Positions 19,584 to 27,505 of a stretch of DNA of 64,000 nucleotides are shown one piece after another. Each line of letters starts with the position of its first letter. Position 1 is the stretch's first letter. The stretch covers positions 1,989,001-2,053,000 of the forward strand of contig NZ_CP088273.1 of NCBI RefSeq assembly GCF_020731415.2, written 5' to 3'. The DNA is from Phyllobacterium sp. T1293. GTDB taxonomy: Bacteria; Pseudomonadota; Alphaproteobacteria; Rhizobiales; Rhizobiaceae. The notes under the pieces are model-generated. The model ran no database searches. It saw nothing but the letters and a program-made list of their open reading frames with translations, and was not told where the DNA came from. Both the position numbers and the translations under genes were made by a program.

Positions 19584-20223
19584 GAAAATAATTGAAGACT
19601 CCGCCAATTCGCCTGAAGAGCCCGCCCGCAGGCGTGGGCGTCCGCGCAGCTTTGACCGTGAAACGGCCCGCGACAAGGCGATGATGCTGTTCTGGCAGCG
19701 CGGCTATGAGGGCACGTCGATCAATGATCTGACGGAGGCCATGGGCATTACACCGCCCAGCCTCTACACGGCGTTCGGATCAAAGGAAGAGCTTTATATG
19801 GAGGTGCTGTCGCTCTACAAGATCGGTCCCGGCGCCTATTTTACCGCCGCGCTTGCAGAGGAAAAGACGGCAAAAGGCACCATATCGCGCCTGCTCCATG
19901 GTGCCGCGGCCAGCTTTACCGAAGGTCCCGGCGGCTGCATGATCTCGACAGCCGCACTTTCCTGCGCGCCTGATGTCAAGGGTGTTGCGGATAAGGTGGC
20001 GGCCATGCGCAGCGGCACGCTCGGCGTTCTCACCGCCCTTGTGCAACGGGCGATAACGGATGGTGAGGTGCCCACCTCGACCAATCCTCAACATCTGGCG
20101 CGGTTTTACGGCGCCATCATTCAGGGCATGTCGGTGCAGGCGCATGATGGCGCGACGGTCGATGAGCTAACGGCGATTGCGGAAACGGCAATGAGGGCGT
20201 GGCCTGAAAAAGCTTCAGACTAA
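19582..20223 (+). CDS. TetR/AcrR family transcriptional regulator
   Basis: A 213-residue regulator. The N-terminus is basic (RRRGRPRSFDRETARDKAMMLFWQRGYEGTS style) and leads into the HTH ending PPSLYTAFGSKEELY. The C-terminal domain with GGCMIST and LARFYGAIIQGMSVQA is the type seen in many YcdC/AefR-like repressors. I use ATG 19582, directly next to the second operator; the longer open frame to 19336 runs through the divergent hydrolase gene. No ribosome binding site is visible, suggesting a leaderless or weakly translated message. Likely target: itself and the hydrolase. Confidence 0.85.
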   Translation: MKIIEDSANSPEEPARRRGRPRSFDRETARDKAMMLFWQRGYEGTSINDLTEAMGITPPSLYTAFGSKEELYMEVLSLYKIGPGAYFTAALAEEKTAKGTISRLLHGAAASFTEGPGGCMISTAALSCAPDVKGVADKVAAMRSGTLGVLTALVQRAITDGEVPTSTNPQHLARFYGAIIQGMSVQAHDGATVDELTAIAETAMRAWPEKASD

Positions 20224-22466
20224 GCCTTGCCGATGTAATCCACATACTGCGTCAGGGCACAAACCAGATGATAGAAGATCGAAGCGGGCACATCTTCCGC
20301 CCGCGCCCGGCCCTTTTCATCGATCAGGTCAATCCACAGGCCTTTGGGTGCCTGTTCGATATGCCAGCGGAACAGCCGCCCTACCCGCGCTTCCACCTCA
20401 GGCTTCAAATCCGGCCCACCATTGCCATCAAGCGCGATAGCCGCTTTGACAGCCTCGGTCTGCGGCCAGCTGCGTGAATTGGTATCGAGCGGCAGACCAT
20501 GGCGGGAAACCGCACCATAGGCCAGTTCCGTGGTCCGGTTCAGGCCATTGGCGATGGCCGAAGCATAGAGTTTGCGCGCATAGCGGATGACATCTTTCTG
20601 GCCTGACGCGGCGGCGAAATTGGAAAGCAGATAGGCCCATTCGAAATGATGCCCCGGCTCCGTCCATTCGCCCTTCTCGCCCGGTGCGCGCTCCCAGTCA
20701 TCGGTGAAAAATTCGCCGAGCGTCCACGTTTCCGCATCGAAAAAGTGATGCCGGAACAGATCGACGATACGCGCTGCACGTTGGAGATAATCCCTGTTGC
20801 CGGTGACATCGTACCAGGCGAGAAATGATTCCAGCAGATGCATATGCGGGTTGGAACGGCGAAGGCCGGTATCCCCCGGCATTTCAAGGAAGCCGCGCAG
20901 TTTTGAATCGGCAAGATATTCATCGATAAAGGCAAAGGTTTCCGTGGCAAGCCCCAGCGCCTGCGGATGACCGGCGCGATGCGCATGGGCCAGCGCCAGA
21001 AGCACAAAGGACTGGTCATAGGCATCCTCAGCCCCGTCGAGAACCGTGCCATCAGGATTGAAGGTCTTTACCCAGCCGCCACGCTTCGTCCGGCCATTGG
21101 CGGTGATGAAGCGAATGCCGTGGTCAATCAAATCATGGGCCGGACCATCCCAGCCCATTTCGTGGGCGACGGCAAAAGCATAAATCTGCCGCGCTGTAGT
21201 CCTCATGCGTTTTGTCCGGGTGATCGGCGTGGCATCGAAGGTCAGCGCCTCGTGAAAGCCGCCATAGCGCGTATCAACACCCACCGTAGACCAGAGCGGC
21301 AGTGTTTCTTCAAACAGCCAGTGGCGCACCCGTTTTTCATAGGCACCAACCTGCGGCAGGCGGTCCTGCGCTGGGGTGAATTTTGTTTCCAGTCGCCCGG
21401 TCTTTTCCAGCTGCTCGACGATCTTGCGGACATTCTGGCTTTCGGTCACGGGCGCAACGAATGTCGCATCTGAAGTCGACACAACAGCCAGATCACGCAG
21501 GCCAATGGCAGAAAGCAGCCGGCCATTGCTGCGTAGATAGCTATTCTCGCAGTCGATAGCGACCACATCGCCGACAATCACATTGCCGCTGCCATCGGTC
21601 GAGCTGACTTCCAGAAGCGATTGCCACGAGCCCAGATCGTTCCAGCGAAACCGCGCAGGAACCAGCGCAATATCCTTGGCATGTTCCATGATGGCATAGT
21701 CGACGGAAATGGATGGCACTTCCGCATAAAGATCATGCGGCAGATATGTCCCCGATATATTGCTTGTGGCTTCATCAAGCGCGGCAACGGCACCATCCCA
21801 GATTTTCGGCGCATGCGCCCGGAATGCATCGCGCATGGCGCTGGCACGGAAAAGAAAAATGCCGGAATTCCAGAGAAAGTTCTTCGATTCCAAATATTGA
21901 ATCGCGGTTTTCTCATCGGGCTTTTCAACGAACCGGATTACGTCGCGCGTATTGTCATTCCCGGGGCCGACCTCGATATAACCGTAACCGGTTTCCGGCC
22001 TGTCAGGCTGGATGCCAAAGACGACGATTCGTCCCGCCATGGCAGCATCGGTGCCTGCCTCTACCGTATTCCAGAAGTCGCGATCGGTCGTGATTTCATG
22101 ATCGGACGGAACAACAAGAACGAGATCATCGCCATGCTCGCGCAGCGTAATCTCGGTTGCGAGCACCACCGCAGCGGCCGTGTTACGGCCCATGGGTTCG
22201 AGAATCGCACGGCCACCGGCCAGATCAACGCCGGATAGATCCTGGCTGATTCTATCCGCATGACGCTCGGAGGCCAGCAGATAGACAGGAACCGAGGTTT
22301 CGCCGCCTCGCGCGCTCATGCGCTTGACGGTGCGCAAAAGCATCGAGCCCTGACCGGAAAGATTGTGAAACTGCTTTGGGAAGTCTTCACGCGATAAAGG
22401 CCAAAGCCTTGAACCGACACCACCACTCATGACAAAGCTGATAATACGCTTCATTCCCGACGTCAT
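20220..22466 (-). CDS. Mannose-1-phosphate guanylyltransferase fused to AGE-family isomerase
   Basis: About 748 residues in two domains. Residues 1-345 are a nucleotidyltransferase: the pyrophosphorylase signature (GGVGSRLWPLSREDFPKQF), RFVEKPDEKTA and NDLGSW identify GDP-mannose pyrophosphorylase (ManC type). Residues 370-748 are an (alpha/alpha)6 barrel of the N-acylglucosamine 2-epimerase family, with GGWVKTFNPDG, NPHMHLLESFLAWYD, PGHHFEWAYLL and SWPQTEAVKAA supplying the usual His/Glu/Arg active-site residues; in fused enzymes this half acts as mannose-6-phosphate isomerase. Classical fused ManC/AlgA uses a cupin-type isomerase instead, so this is the other architecture. Together they supply GDP-mannose from fructose-6-phosphate for O-antigen or capsule. 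ATG 22466 has TGAGG nine bases upstream; 22454 and 22481 are alternatives. Confidence 0.85.
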   Translation of the reverse strand: MTSGMKRIISFVMSGGVGSRLWPLSREDFPKQFHNLSGQGSMLLRTVKRMSARGGETSVPVYLLASERHADRISQDLSGVDLAGGRAILEPMGRNTAAAVVLATEITLREHGDDLVLVVPSDHEITTDRDFWNTVEAGTDAAMAGRIVVFGIQPDRPETGYGYIEVGPGNDNTRDVIRFVEKPDEKTAIQYLESKNFLWNSGIFLFRASAMRDAFRAHAPKIWDGAVAALDEATSNISGTYLPHDLYAEVPSISVDYAIMEHAKDIALVPARFRWNDLGSWQSLLEVSSTDGSGNVIVGDVVAIDCENSYLRSNGRLLSAIGLRDLAVVSTSDATFVAPVTESQNVRKIVEQLEKTGRLETKFTPAQDRLPQVGAYEKRVRHWLFEETLPLWSTVGVDTRYGGFHEALTFDATPITRTKRMRTTARQIYAFAVAHEMGWDGPAHDLIDHGIRFITANGRTKRGGWVKTFNPDGTVLDGAEDAYDQSFVLLALAHAHRAGHPQALGLATETFAFIDEYLADSKLRGFLEMPGDTGLRRSNPHMHLLESFLAWYDVTGNRDYLQRAARIVDLFRHHFFDAETWTLGEFFTDDWERAPGEKGEWTEPGHHFEWAYLLSNFAAASGQKDVIRYARKLYASAIANGLNRTTELAYGAVSRHGLPLDTNSRSWPQTEAVKAAIALDGNGGPDLKPEVEARVGRLFRWHIEQAPKGLWIDLIDEKGRARAEDVPASIFYHLVCALTQYVDYIGKA

Positions 22467-22712
22467 TGCATGCAACCTCATTGTTTCAGTCGATATCTCG
22501 TCCGATATACAATTCGCGATCTTTCGGCAGACTTTGCGATACCTCGCATCACCTGTGTTTTATCGATACAAGACTTTCATTGACGATCACAAGACCGGTT
22601 CCGCCATTTCCAGAACATGGTTTATGTTTGCACCGCTATAATTCAAAAAGTGCTGACGAAACGACTTGCAGGCGCAAAAACGCGGCGGTATATAGCCCGG
22701 CATCGCTGGTCA

Positions 22713-22789
22713 CGGAGTGTAGCGCAGCCTGGTAGCGCACGTCGTTCGGGACGACGGGGTCGGAGGTTCGAATCCTCTCACTCCGACCA
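22713..22789 (+). tRNA. tRNA-Pro (anticodon CGG)
   Basis: A complete 77-base cloverleaf: acceptor stem CGGAGTG/CACTCCG, D arm with GTAGCGCAGCCTGGTAGCGCA split across the usual loop, anticodon stem CGTCG/CGACG with loop TTCGGGA, T arm GGTTCGAATC, discriminator A and encoded CCA. Anticodon CGG reads the CCG codon for proline. The DNA right after it is AT-rich and leads to a mobile-type HTH/Fic cassette, so the tRNA may mark an integration site. Confidence 0.97.
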
Positions 22790-23076
22790 GTGTTTAAATC
22801 ACAAAAAGTTATTGTACTGAAAATTTGTGTCCTTTTCCGTGTCCTTGCCACTTCCGTAATGAAGAGGGTGGCGGATGTGTCTATAAAACATTTGAGTTCA
22901 TCGAAATAGCTTAATAATCGAAATTCAGTTTGGCCAGAAACTACCGCCGAACGACGTTGAAATTCTCATTCAGTTCCTGCCCTACCCTATATTCAGAAGG
23001 ATATGAAATCGGCGAGGAAAACCTCGCCTGTCTCAGACTCGAATAGTGTTGTTTTTAAATGCCTTTCCATTAAAAT
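22790..23076. other. AT-rich gene-free stretch after tRNA-Pro
   Basis: No credible gene on either strand; the one frame crossing it runs through the tRNA and is spurious. The bases TTTGTGTCCTTTTCCGTGTCC just downstream of the tRNA resemble the junction often left next to integrated elements, but no second copy of the tRNA 3' end was found in the window. Base composition shifts sharply towards A+T compared with the flanking genes. Confidence 0.5.
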
Positions 23077-23192
23077 GGATATCTTTTAATATCCTTTTCA
23101 TCACTTAATGCATATCTATTGATATTCTTTTTATCGCAGTTGAATATCAGTTCATTGCCTTTTTATCTTATTTTGGATATTTATTGATATCC
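23077..23192. promoter_or_regulatory. Four phased operator-like repeats upstream of the HTH/Fic cassette
   Basis: Sites begin at 23077 (GGATAT-N6-ATATCC), 23110 (GCATAT-N6-ATATTC), 23142 (GAATAT-N6-ATTGCC) and 23175 (GGATAT-N6-ATATCC). The spacing is 33, 32 and 33 bases, about three helical turns, so all sites face the same side of DNA. The outer two are perfect palindromes, the inner two degenerate. Between sites a TTTTTATC/TTTTCATC block also recurs. The last site ends 21 bases before the start of the HTH gene, so cooperative autorepression is the obvious reading. Confidence 0.72.
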
Positions 23193-23212
23193 AATTATGC
23201 AGGACACAAACC

Positions 23213-23677
23213 ATGAGTGTAAAAGACACCGTAGCGCGCCAATATAAAAAATTGGCCGATCATGGCCTACAGCAGGTTAGCGGGCTTCTTGTGCCGCCTG
23301 AGGGGTGGATCGCGACATTGCGCAAGGCTCTGGCTATGAGCGGTCCGCAACTGGCAAAAAGAGCAGGCATAACAAAAGCTGCTATTTATCAGGCTGAACG
23401 CAATGAACGCGAGGGAGCAATTACCCTCAATCAGATGCAGAAAATGGCAGAGGCGCTTGGCGGACGATTCGTGTATGCGGTTGTGCTTCATGAAAGGGTT
23501 GATGATGTTCTCAAGGCTCAAGCTTTGGAGAATGCCGAAGGTATTGTCAGACGTGCAAGTTCTCACATGGCTTTGGAGCAGCAATCTTTATCTCCGGAAC
23601 AGACACAAATTGAGATTGATAGGCTCGCCGACAGCATGATCCGGCATATGCCTCCCGACTTTTGGAAAAAAACTTAG
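23213..23677 (+). CDS. Mobile mystery protein A: XRE-type HTH regulator
   Basis: A 154-residue protein with a Cro/C1-type HTH near residues 40-95 (WIATLRKALAMSGPQLAKRAGI..AIYQAERNEREGAITLNQMQKMAEALG). The N-terminal QQVSGLLVPPEGW and FVYAV segments match the family named mobile mystery protein A (TIGR02612), which is always found next to a Fic-domain partner. The C-terminal 50 residues are helical and probably contact that partner. It likely represses its own promoter through the phased repeats upstream. By analogy with HigA- or FicA-like pairs it may neutralise the Fic protein, which is inference. Start ATG 23213 follows AGGACACAAACC. Confidence 0.85.
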   Translation: MSVKDTVARQYKKLADHGLQQVSGLLVPPEGWIATLRKALAMSGPQLAKRAGITKAAIYQAERNEREGAITLNQMQKMAEALGGRFVYAVVLHERVDDVLKAQALENAEGIVRRASSHMALEQQSLSPEQTQIEIDRLADSMIRHMPPDFWKKT

Positions 23678-24261
23678 TGTTCGAGGAAGCAAAAGGCGCT
23701 ACGCCCCTCGAACCTGATGAAATTCATGGACTTAAATTCAGTCACATCACGACACGCGGTGAGCTTGATGAATTGGAACAAGCCAATATTGAGCAAGGTC
23801 TCATGTGGCTTGCGCGGCGACGTGGCGGCGACATTCTGACCGATAGCTTTATCCGGACCTTGCATGTTCGTTTATTCGGCGACGTCTGGAACTGGGCAGG
23901 TAGCTACCGGCGAAGTGAAAAAAACATTGGTATCGATCCGTTCCACATTTCCATGCAAGTTCGCATGCATTTGGAAAATGCCCGCCATTGGGCAGAAAAT
24001 GCCGTCTACACGCCCCTGGAGGCAGCGGCTCGATTTCATCACCGTTTGGTTCAGATTCATCCATTCCCAAACGGCAACGGTCGACATACACGCATTGCTG
24101 CCGATGTATTTCTGGCTGATTATTACGGCCATTCGCCGATGCAATGGGCAAATGGATTTGACCTGCAAGCCGATAACGAGCGGCGAACAACCTATCTAAA
24201 AGCCTTGCGAAATGCGGATGCAGGAGATTTCGAAGCACTCCTGATCTTCGTGGGGGCATGA
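23677..24261 (+). CDS. Mobile mystery protein B: Fic-domain protein
   Basis: Numbered from GTG 23677, which overlaps the stop of protein A (TAGTG), the product is 194 residues. A TTG at 23662 is the alternative start. The opening GATPLEPDEIHGLKFSHITTRGELDELEQANI matches mobile mystery protein B (TIGR02613). The active Fic loop is intact: H128-P-F-P-N-G-N-G-R136, the HxFx(D/N)GNGR motif whose His deprotonates the target hydroxyl and whose Gly-Asn-Gly-Arg binds nucleotide phosphates. So it is probably an AMP-transferase or related NMP-transferase. I see no obvious inhibitory (S/T)xxxE(G/N) helix in either protein, so the mode of control is open. Confidence 0.87.
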   Translation: MFEEAKGATPLEPDEIHGLKFSHITTRGELDELEQANIEQGLMWLARRRGGDILTDSFIRTLHVRLFGDVWNWAGSYRRSEKNIGIDPFHISMQVRMHLENARHWAENAVYTPLEAAARFHHRLVQIHPFPNGNGRHTRIAADVFLADYYGHSPMQWANGFDLQADNERRTTYLKALRNADAGDFEALLIFVGA

Positions 24262-24292
24262 TGTTGTGACGGCCTTGCTATCTTAGGCCTCG

Positions 24293-24559
24293 CTAATGCA
24301 GTGTCTCTCCGCCCTCAGGATCGATGAGGCTTGCAAGGCCTTCGTCTTCGACGGCCCGTAAGAACTCATCAAATGCGGCCTGATCCGTCTCGAAAGGATC
24401 ATCCCAGATGATCGAGTCCTTGTCCTCTGTCACCACCTCCAGCGTCCATTCGCTCTGCTCTGCAAGGCGATAAATCTCGACGCTCACGGTGATTCCGTCG
24501 CGGGTAAACTCTTTCGACAAACGCGACACGACCAGTTCGGGTTCTTCATCATCCATCAT
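24293..24559 (-). CDS. Conserved small acidic protein, function unknown
   Basis: An 88-residue, strongly acidic protein (MMDDEEPELVV at the start, then alternating strands: TVSVEIYRLAE, WTLEVVTED, then SIIWDDPFETDQAAFDEFLRAVEDEG). It looks like a complete small domain of two or three beta strands plus a helix. Similar short proteins are common in Rhizobiales genomes as hypothetical genes, but no function is known to me. AAGGGG lies just before the first ATG. It is convergent with the Fic gene and 200 bases from the thioesterase gene upstream. Confidence 0.7.
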   Translation of the reverse strand: MMDDEEPELVVSRLSKEFTRDGITVSVEIYRLAEQSEWTLEVVTEDKDSIIWDDPFETDQAAFDEFLRAVEDEGLASLIDPEGGETLH

Positions 24560-24769
24560 GTGCCCCTTGGGACCTCAAGTTGTTTTTTCAATCATCTTAC
24601 GACGGAGCGGGAAATAGCAAGCCAGAAAATGGAAATCCTTTCCATTCCGGGCTGCATCTTTCTTAGCGGGGCAAATATCCGCATAATTTGTGACAATTGA
24701 AACTCGCGGCGGAGAAGAGCCAGTCTATTATGATCGGCCCGAAAAAAAGGCGGGCGGGCAGCGAAGCCG

Positions 24770-25264
24770 TTAACTCGCCTTTTTCAGCGCATCCATGACG
24801 AGACAGGTTTCCGAACCGTGGGCGACAAGCCTGCCGCTGCCGTCAAAAATCTTGCCTTCAGCGCTCGCTGTCCGGCTGCCGGAATGCAGCATAATGCCTT
24901 CGCAGCGCAGATTACCCGTCGTTTCAAGCACGGAACGGACGAATGTCGTTTTCATTTCCAGTGTCGTATAGGTCTGGCCCGCCTTCAGCGTTGACTGCAC
25001 CGCACAGCCCATAACCGTATCAATGAGCAGGGAAATCCATCCGCCATGGACGAAACCCATGGGATTGTAGAACCGCTTTGATGGCCGCGCCTCAAACACA
25101 ACCTTGCCCGTTTCAACCGAAATTGGCCAAAGATCGGTGGTTTCAGCAAATGGCGGTGCGGGATAGGTGCCATCCAGCAATCCCTGCAGAAGATCGAGCC
25201 CTGAAAGCGTGGCGGCAACCTCGGGCGGAACCAGACCAAAAGTTGTATTGAGCATCTCGGACAT
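24770..25264 (-). CDS. PaaI-like hotdog-fold thioesterase
   Basis: The 164-residue protein has the hotdog thioesterase core: FYNPMGFVHGGWISLLIDTVMGCAVQS with the HGG and catalytic Asp, then TLEMKTTFVRSV and GRTASAEGKI strands. This is the PaaI/YdiI type that hydrolyses acyl- or aryl-CoA esters in the cytoplasm. ATG 25264 follows GGAGCCAGAT; the upstream ATG at 25279 lies before that site. It diverges from a TetR regulator across a 100-base gap holding a short palindrome, so it is the probable target of that regulator. Confidence 0.85.
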   Translation of the reverse strand: MSEMLNTTFGLVPPEVAATLSGLDLLQGLLDGTYPAPPFAETTDLWPISVETGKVVFEARPSKRFYNPMGFVHGGWISLLIDTVMGCAVQSTLKAGQTYTTLEMKTTFVRSVLETTGNLRCEGIMLHSGSRTASAEGKIFDGSGRLVAHGSETCLVMDALKKAS

Positions 25265-25317
25265 ATCTGGCTCCTGCAATGGTTGCTGGCGGGTTGGATG
25301 GGCTTCATATTATGACC

Positions 25318-25327
25318 ATCATATGAT
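25318..25327. promoter_or_regulatory. Palindrome between thioesterase and TetR genes
   Basis: ATCATATGAT, flanked by TGAC on the left and GTCA on the right, lies in the middle of the divergent promoter region. Likely TetR operator. Confidence 0.5.
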
Positions 25328-25365
25328 ATGTCAATCGCCATACAACTGGTAGACGAGGTAGGCTG

Positions 25366-25959
25366 ATGCGCTATTCCAAGGACCACAAGGCCGAGACACG
25401 CCAGCGCGTTATAGAGGTTGCGTCAAAACGCTTCCGCAAGGATGGGATCGAGGCAACGGGTCTGGCACGGCTGATGGCTGATGCGGAACTGACCCATGGC
25501 GGTTTTTATGCGCATTTTTCATCCAAGGATCAATTGGTGCAGGAATCCATCACGGCGGCGGTGGATTCAGCCCGGGATTATCTGGTGCATGCGGTAAGAA
25601 GCGCGCGGGCGCGCGGTGCCGACGGGATGGAGGCTATCATCCACGCCTATCTGCGCCCTGCACATGTGAAGCACCCGGAGCTTGGCTGCGCCATTCCATC
25701 GCTGGTTGCGGAGGTTGGCCGCCTTTCGCCCGCAATACGCGAACGTTTGGTGGAGATCGTGGATGCGCTTGTTGATCTGATCGCGTCAGTTTTGCCCAAG
25801 CATCTTGAAAAAGAAGCGGCAATCGAGAGAAGCCGTGCGATATTGGCCTCAATGATCGGCACCCTGCAACTGGCAAGACTGGTGACAGACGAGGAAGCAT
25901 CCGCGACTATTCTGGCTTCGGGCCGGCAAGCCGCTCTTGCACTGGCCCGGCAAGCCTGA
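25366..25959 (+). CDS. TetR/AcrR family regulator
   Basis: A 197-residue regulator with HTH near residues 25-50 (ARLMADAELTHGGFYAHFSSKDQLV), the sequence pattern of the subgroup that begins MRYSKDHKAETRQRVIEVA. The C-terminal domain contains HPELGCAIPSLVAEVGRL, typical of that subgroup. It is divergent from the thioesterase gene, so local repression is likely; the inducer is unknown. The start ATG follows GAGGTAGGCTG with good spacing. Confidence 0.87.
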   Translation: MRYSKDHKAETRQRVIEVASKRFRKDGIEATGLARLMADAELTHGGFYAHFSSKDQLVQESITAAVDSARDYLVHAVRSARARGADGMEAIIHAYLRPAHVKHPELGCAIPSLVAEVGRLSPAIRERLVEIVDALVDLIASVLPKHLEKEAAIERSRAILASMIGTLQLARLVTDEEASATILASGRQAALALARQA

Positions 25960-26081
25960 TCCCGATGATCGACTAGCAAGCTATTCGCCTTGCGAAGACA
26001 TATTGTTTCATTATCATTCCGAACAAACGCGCGGGCATGGCCAGAGGCCAATGCCCAATGAGAGATATGACTGGAGCTACC

Positions 26082-26726
26082 ATGTATAGGCCACCTGCAT
26101 TTCGCGAAGATCGTCTCGACGTCATGCACGATCTGATCCGCAAGCACCCGCTGGCTATGCTGGTGACGGGCGGCGAGCACGGATTGATGGCCAACCTCAT
26201 TCCGTTTGAAATCGACCCGGATGGCTCGCCAAACGGCACGCTTCGGGCCCATCTTGCCAAAGCCAATGAGCAGGTTGCGGCCCTGCAGGCGGGGGCGGAA
26301 GCCATGATCATCTTTCAGGGACCGAACACCTATGTGACGCCTTCGTGGTATGCGACGAAGCGCGAACACGGCAAGGTTGTCCCTACCTGGAATTACGTGG
26401 TTGTGCAGGCTTGGGGAACGCCGCACGTCGAAGATGGCGCGGAGTGGCTACGCCGCCAGATCGGCAGCCTGACGCGCACGCAGGAAGCAGGCCGCGCGCA
26501 GCCATGGGCGGTCGAGGACGCGCCTGAGAATTTCATCGCCGGGCAGATCAAGGGCATTATCGGCATTGAAATCCCGATCACGCGCATTGAAGGCAAATGG
26601 AAGGTCAGCCAGAACAGAGGCGAAGCTGACCGAACAGGCGTGGCTGAAGGCTTGCGGCAGGAAGGCCCGGAAGCCGAGGCCATGGCGCGGATTGTCGATG
26701 AACGGGGGAAGCTCGGCGGCAATTAG
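26082..26726 (+). CDS. FMN-binding PaiB family protein
   Basis: This 214-residue product shows the PaiB family flavin-reductase-like split barrel: MYRPPAFREDRLDVMHDLI, LMANLIPFEID, AEAMIIFQGPNTYVTPSWYATKREHGKVVPTWNY and GIIGIEIPITRIEGKWK. The SWY..K...PTWNY block is the family signature. PaiB from Bacillus is described as a transcriptional repressor of sporulation and protease genes; outside Firmicutes its role is unclear and it may be a flavin- or haem-binding enzyme. ATG 26082 follows TGGAGCTACC. The next gene starts 27 bases downstream in the same direction. Confidence 0.86.
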   Translation: MYRPPAFREDRLDVMHDLIRKHPLAMLVTGGEHGLMANLIPFEIDPDGSPNGTLRAHLAKANEQVAALQAGAEAMIIFQGPNTYVTPSWYATKREHGKVVPTWNYVVVQAWGTPHVEDGAEWLRRQIGSLTRTQEAGRAQPWAVEDAPENFIAGQIKGIIGIEIPITRIEGKWKVSQNRGEADRTGVAEGLRQEGPEAEAMARIVDERGKLGGN

Positions 26727-26753
26727 GCAAGCTGCCAAACAGGAGGGGATATC

Positions 26754-27383
26754 ATGCGCAGTGCTTTACTGACGGGATTCATGTGCCTTGCGGCGATATC
26801 CACGCAATCTGCGTGGGCAGAGAACGGCAAGGGGTTTCAACTCACCATTGATGGCAAACAGACCGGTATCAATGTTGGTGAGACAGTGACCGTCACAACC
26901 GGCGACGGCAAGGAAGTAAAGGTATCGCTGGAGCGTTCGAAATTTGCAACGGCCTCGGGAGCATTGTTCTCCTTTGATCATCCGGGTGATCTCAATCCCG
27001 CGAAAACCGAAATCAGCCGGGGCATCACACAATATTTCCTGACATCCGCCACCGGAACATCGGTTATCGTGCAGGAATATGACCGCTCGGACGCGGATGC
27101 CATCGCGTCCCGGATGATCAAGGGATTCACCAATGATGACCGAAAGGCCGGAGCCAAGATCAAAGAAACGCCAACCGAGCGCAAACTTGAATCGGGCAAA
27201 ACCCTTAAAGGCATAAAGGCGGTGATCGGAAGAAAGTCCACCCATCTGATCAGGGAGGCATTCTCCACCGTCAACGGCAACAAAGGCATCGTCATCCTGA
27301 CACGCTTCAATGAGGATAACGGCCCCGCGGAAGAACGTGCCGTCATCGACATGTTCTGGAAAAGCCTGAAGATCAATCTGTGA
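26754..27383 (+). CDS. Exported protein of unknown function
   Basis: A 209-residue protein starting with a signal peptide (MRSALLTGFMCLAAISTQSAWA, cleavage expected after AWA near residue 22). The mature part is mixed alpha/beta with FQLTIDGKQTGINVGETVTV and repeated charged strands, ending DMFWKSLKINL. I recognise no domain. GGAGGGGATATC precedes the ATG. It may be cotranscribed with the PaiB-like gene. Its end lies 13 bases from the duplicated GGDEF fragment. Confidence 0.72.
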   Translation: MRSALLTGFMCLAAISTQSAWAENGKGFQLTIDGKQTGINVGETVTVTTGDGKEVKVSLERSKFATASGALFSFDHPGDLNPAKTEISRGITQYFLTSATGTSVIVQEYDRSDADAIASRMIKGFTNDDRKAGAKIKETPTERKLESGKTLKGIKAVIGRKSTHLIREAFSTVNGNKGIVILTRFNEDNGPAEERAVIDMFWKSLKINL

Positions 27384-27396
27384 TTGCGCCTGGGTT

Positions 27397-27477
27397 GCTA
27401 TCGATGCCTGTTCGATGCGGTTGCGGCCAAGGCGCTTGGCCCGGTAAAGCGTGATATTTGCTGGTTCGCAAAGCTCC
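27397..27477 (-). pseudogene. Fragment of a GGDEF-gene 3' end
   Basis: Read on the minus strand this gives ITLYRAKRLGRNRIEQASIA, nearly identical to the last 25 residues of the complete diguanylate cyclase ending at 30410 (IALYRAKRLGRNRIELASIA). At DNA level the first 62 bases differ from 30417-30478 at only a handful of positions, and similarity fades near 27477. There is no start or upstream domain here, so it is a remnant. It lies in direct orientation 3.02 kb from the intact copy. Confidence 0.85.
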
Positions 27478-27505
27478 TTACGGGTGGAGATAATGGCGGC
27501 TCAAT

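Noticed and set aside
22636..22851. A 71-codon minus-strand frame through tRNA-Pro
   Set aside because: Reads SERIRTSDPVVP, a typical false protein produced by the antisense of a tRNA gene.
22770..24300. Duplicated 3' end of tRNA-Pro as an attachment site
   Set aside because: I looked for a second copy of the TTCGAATCCTCTCACTCCG end downstream of the Fic gene and found none inside the window.
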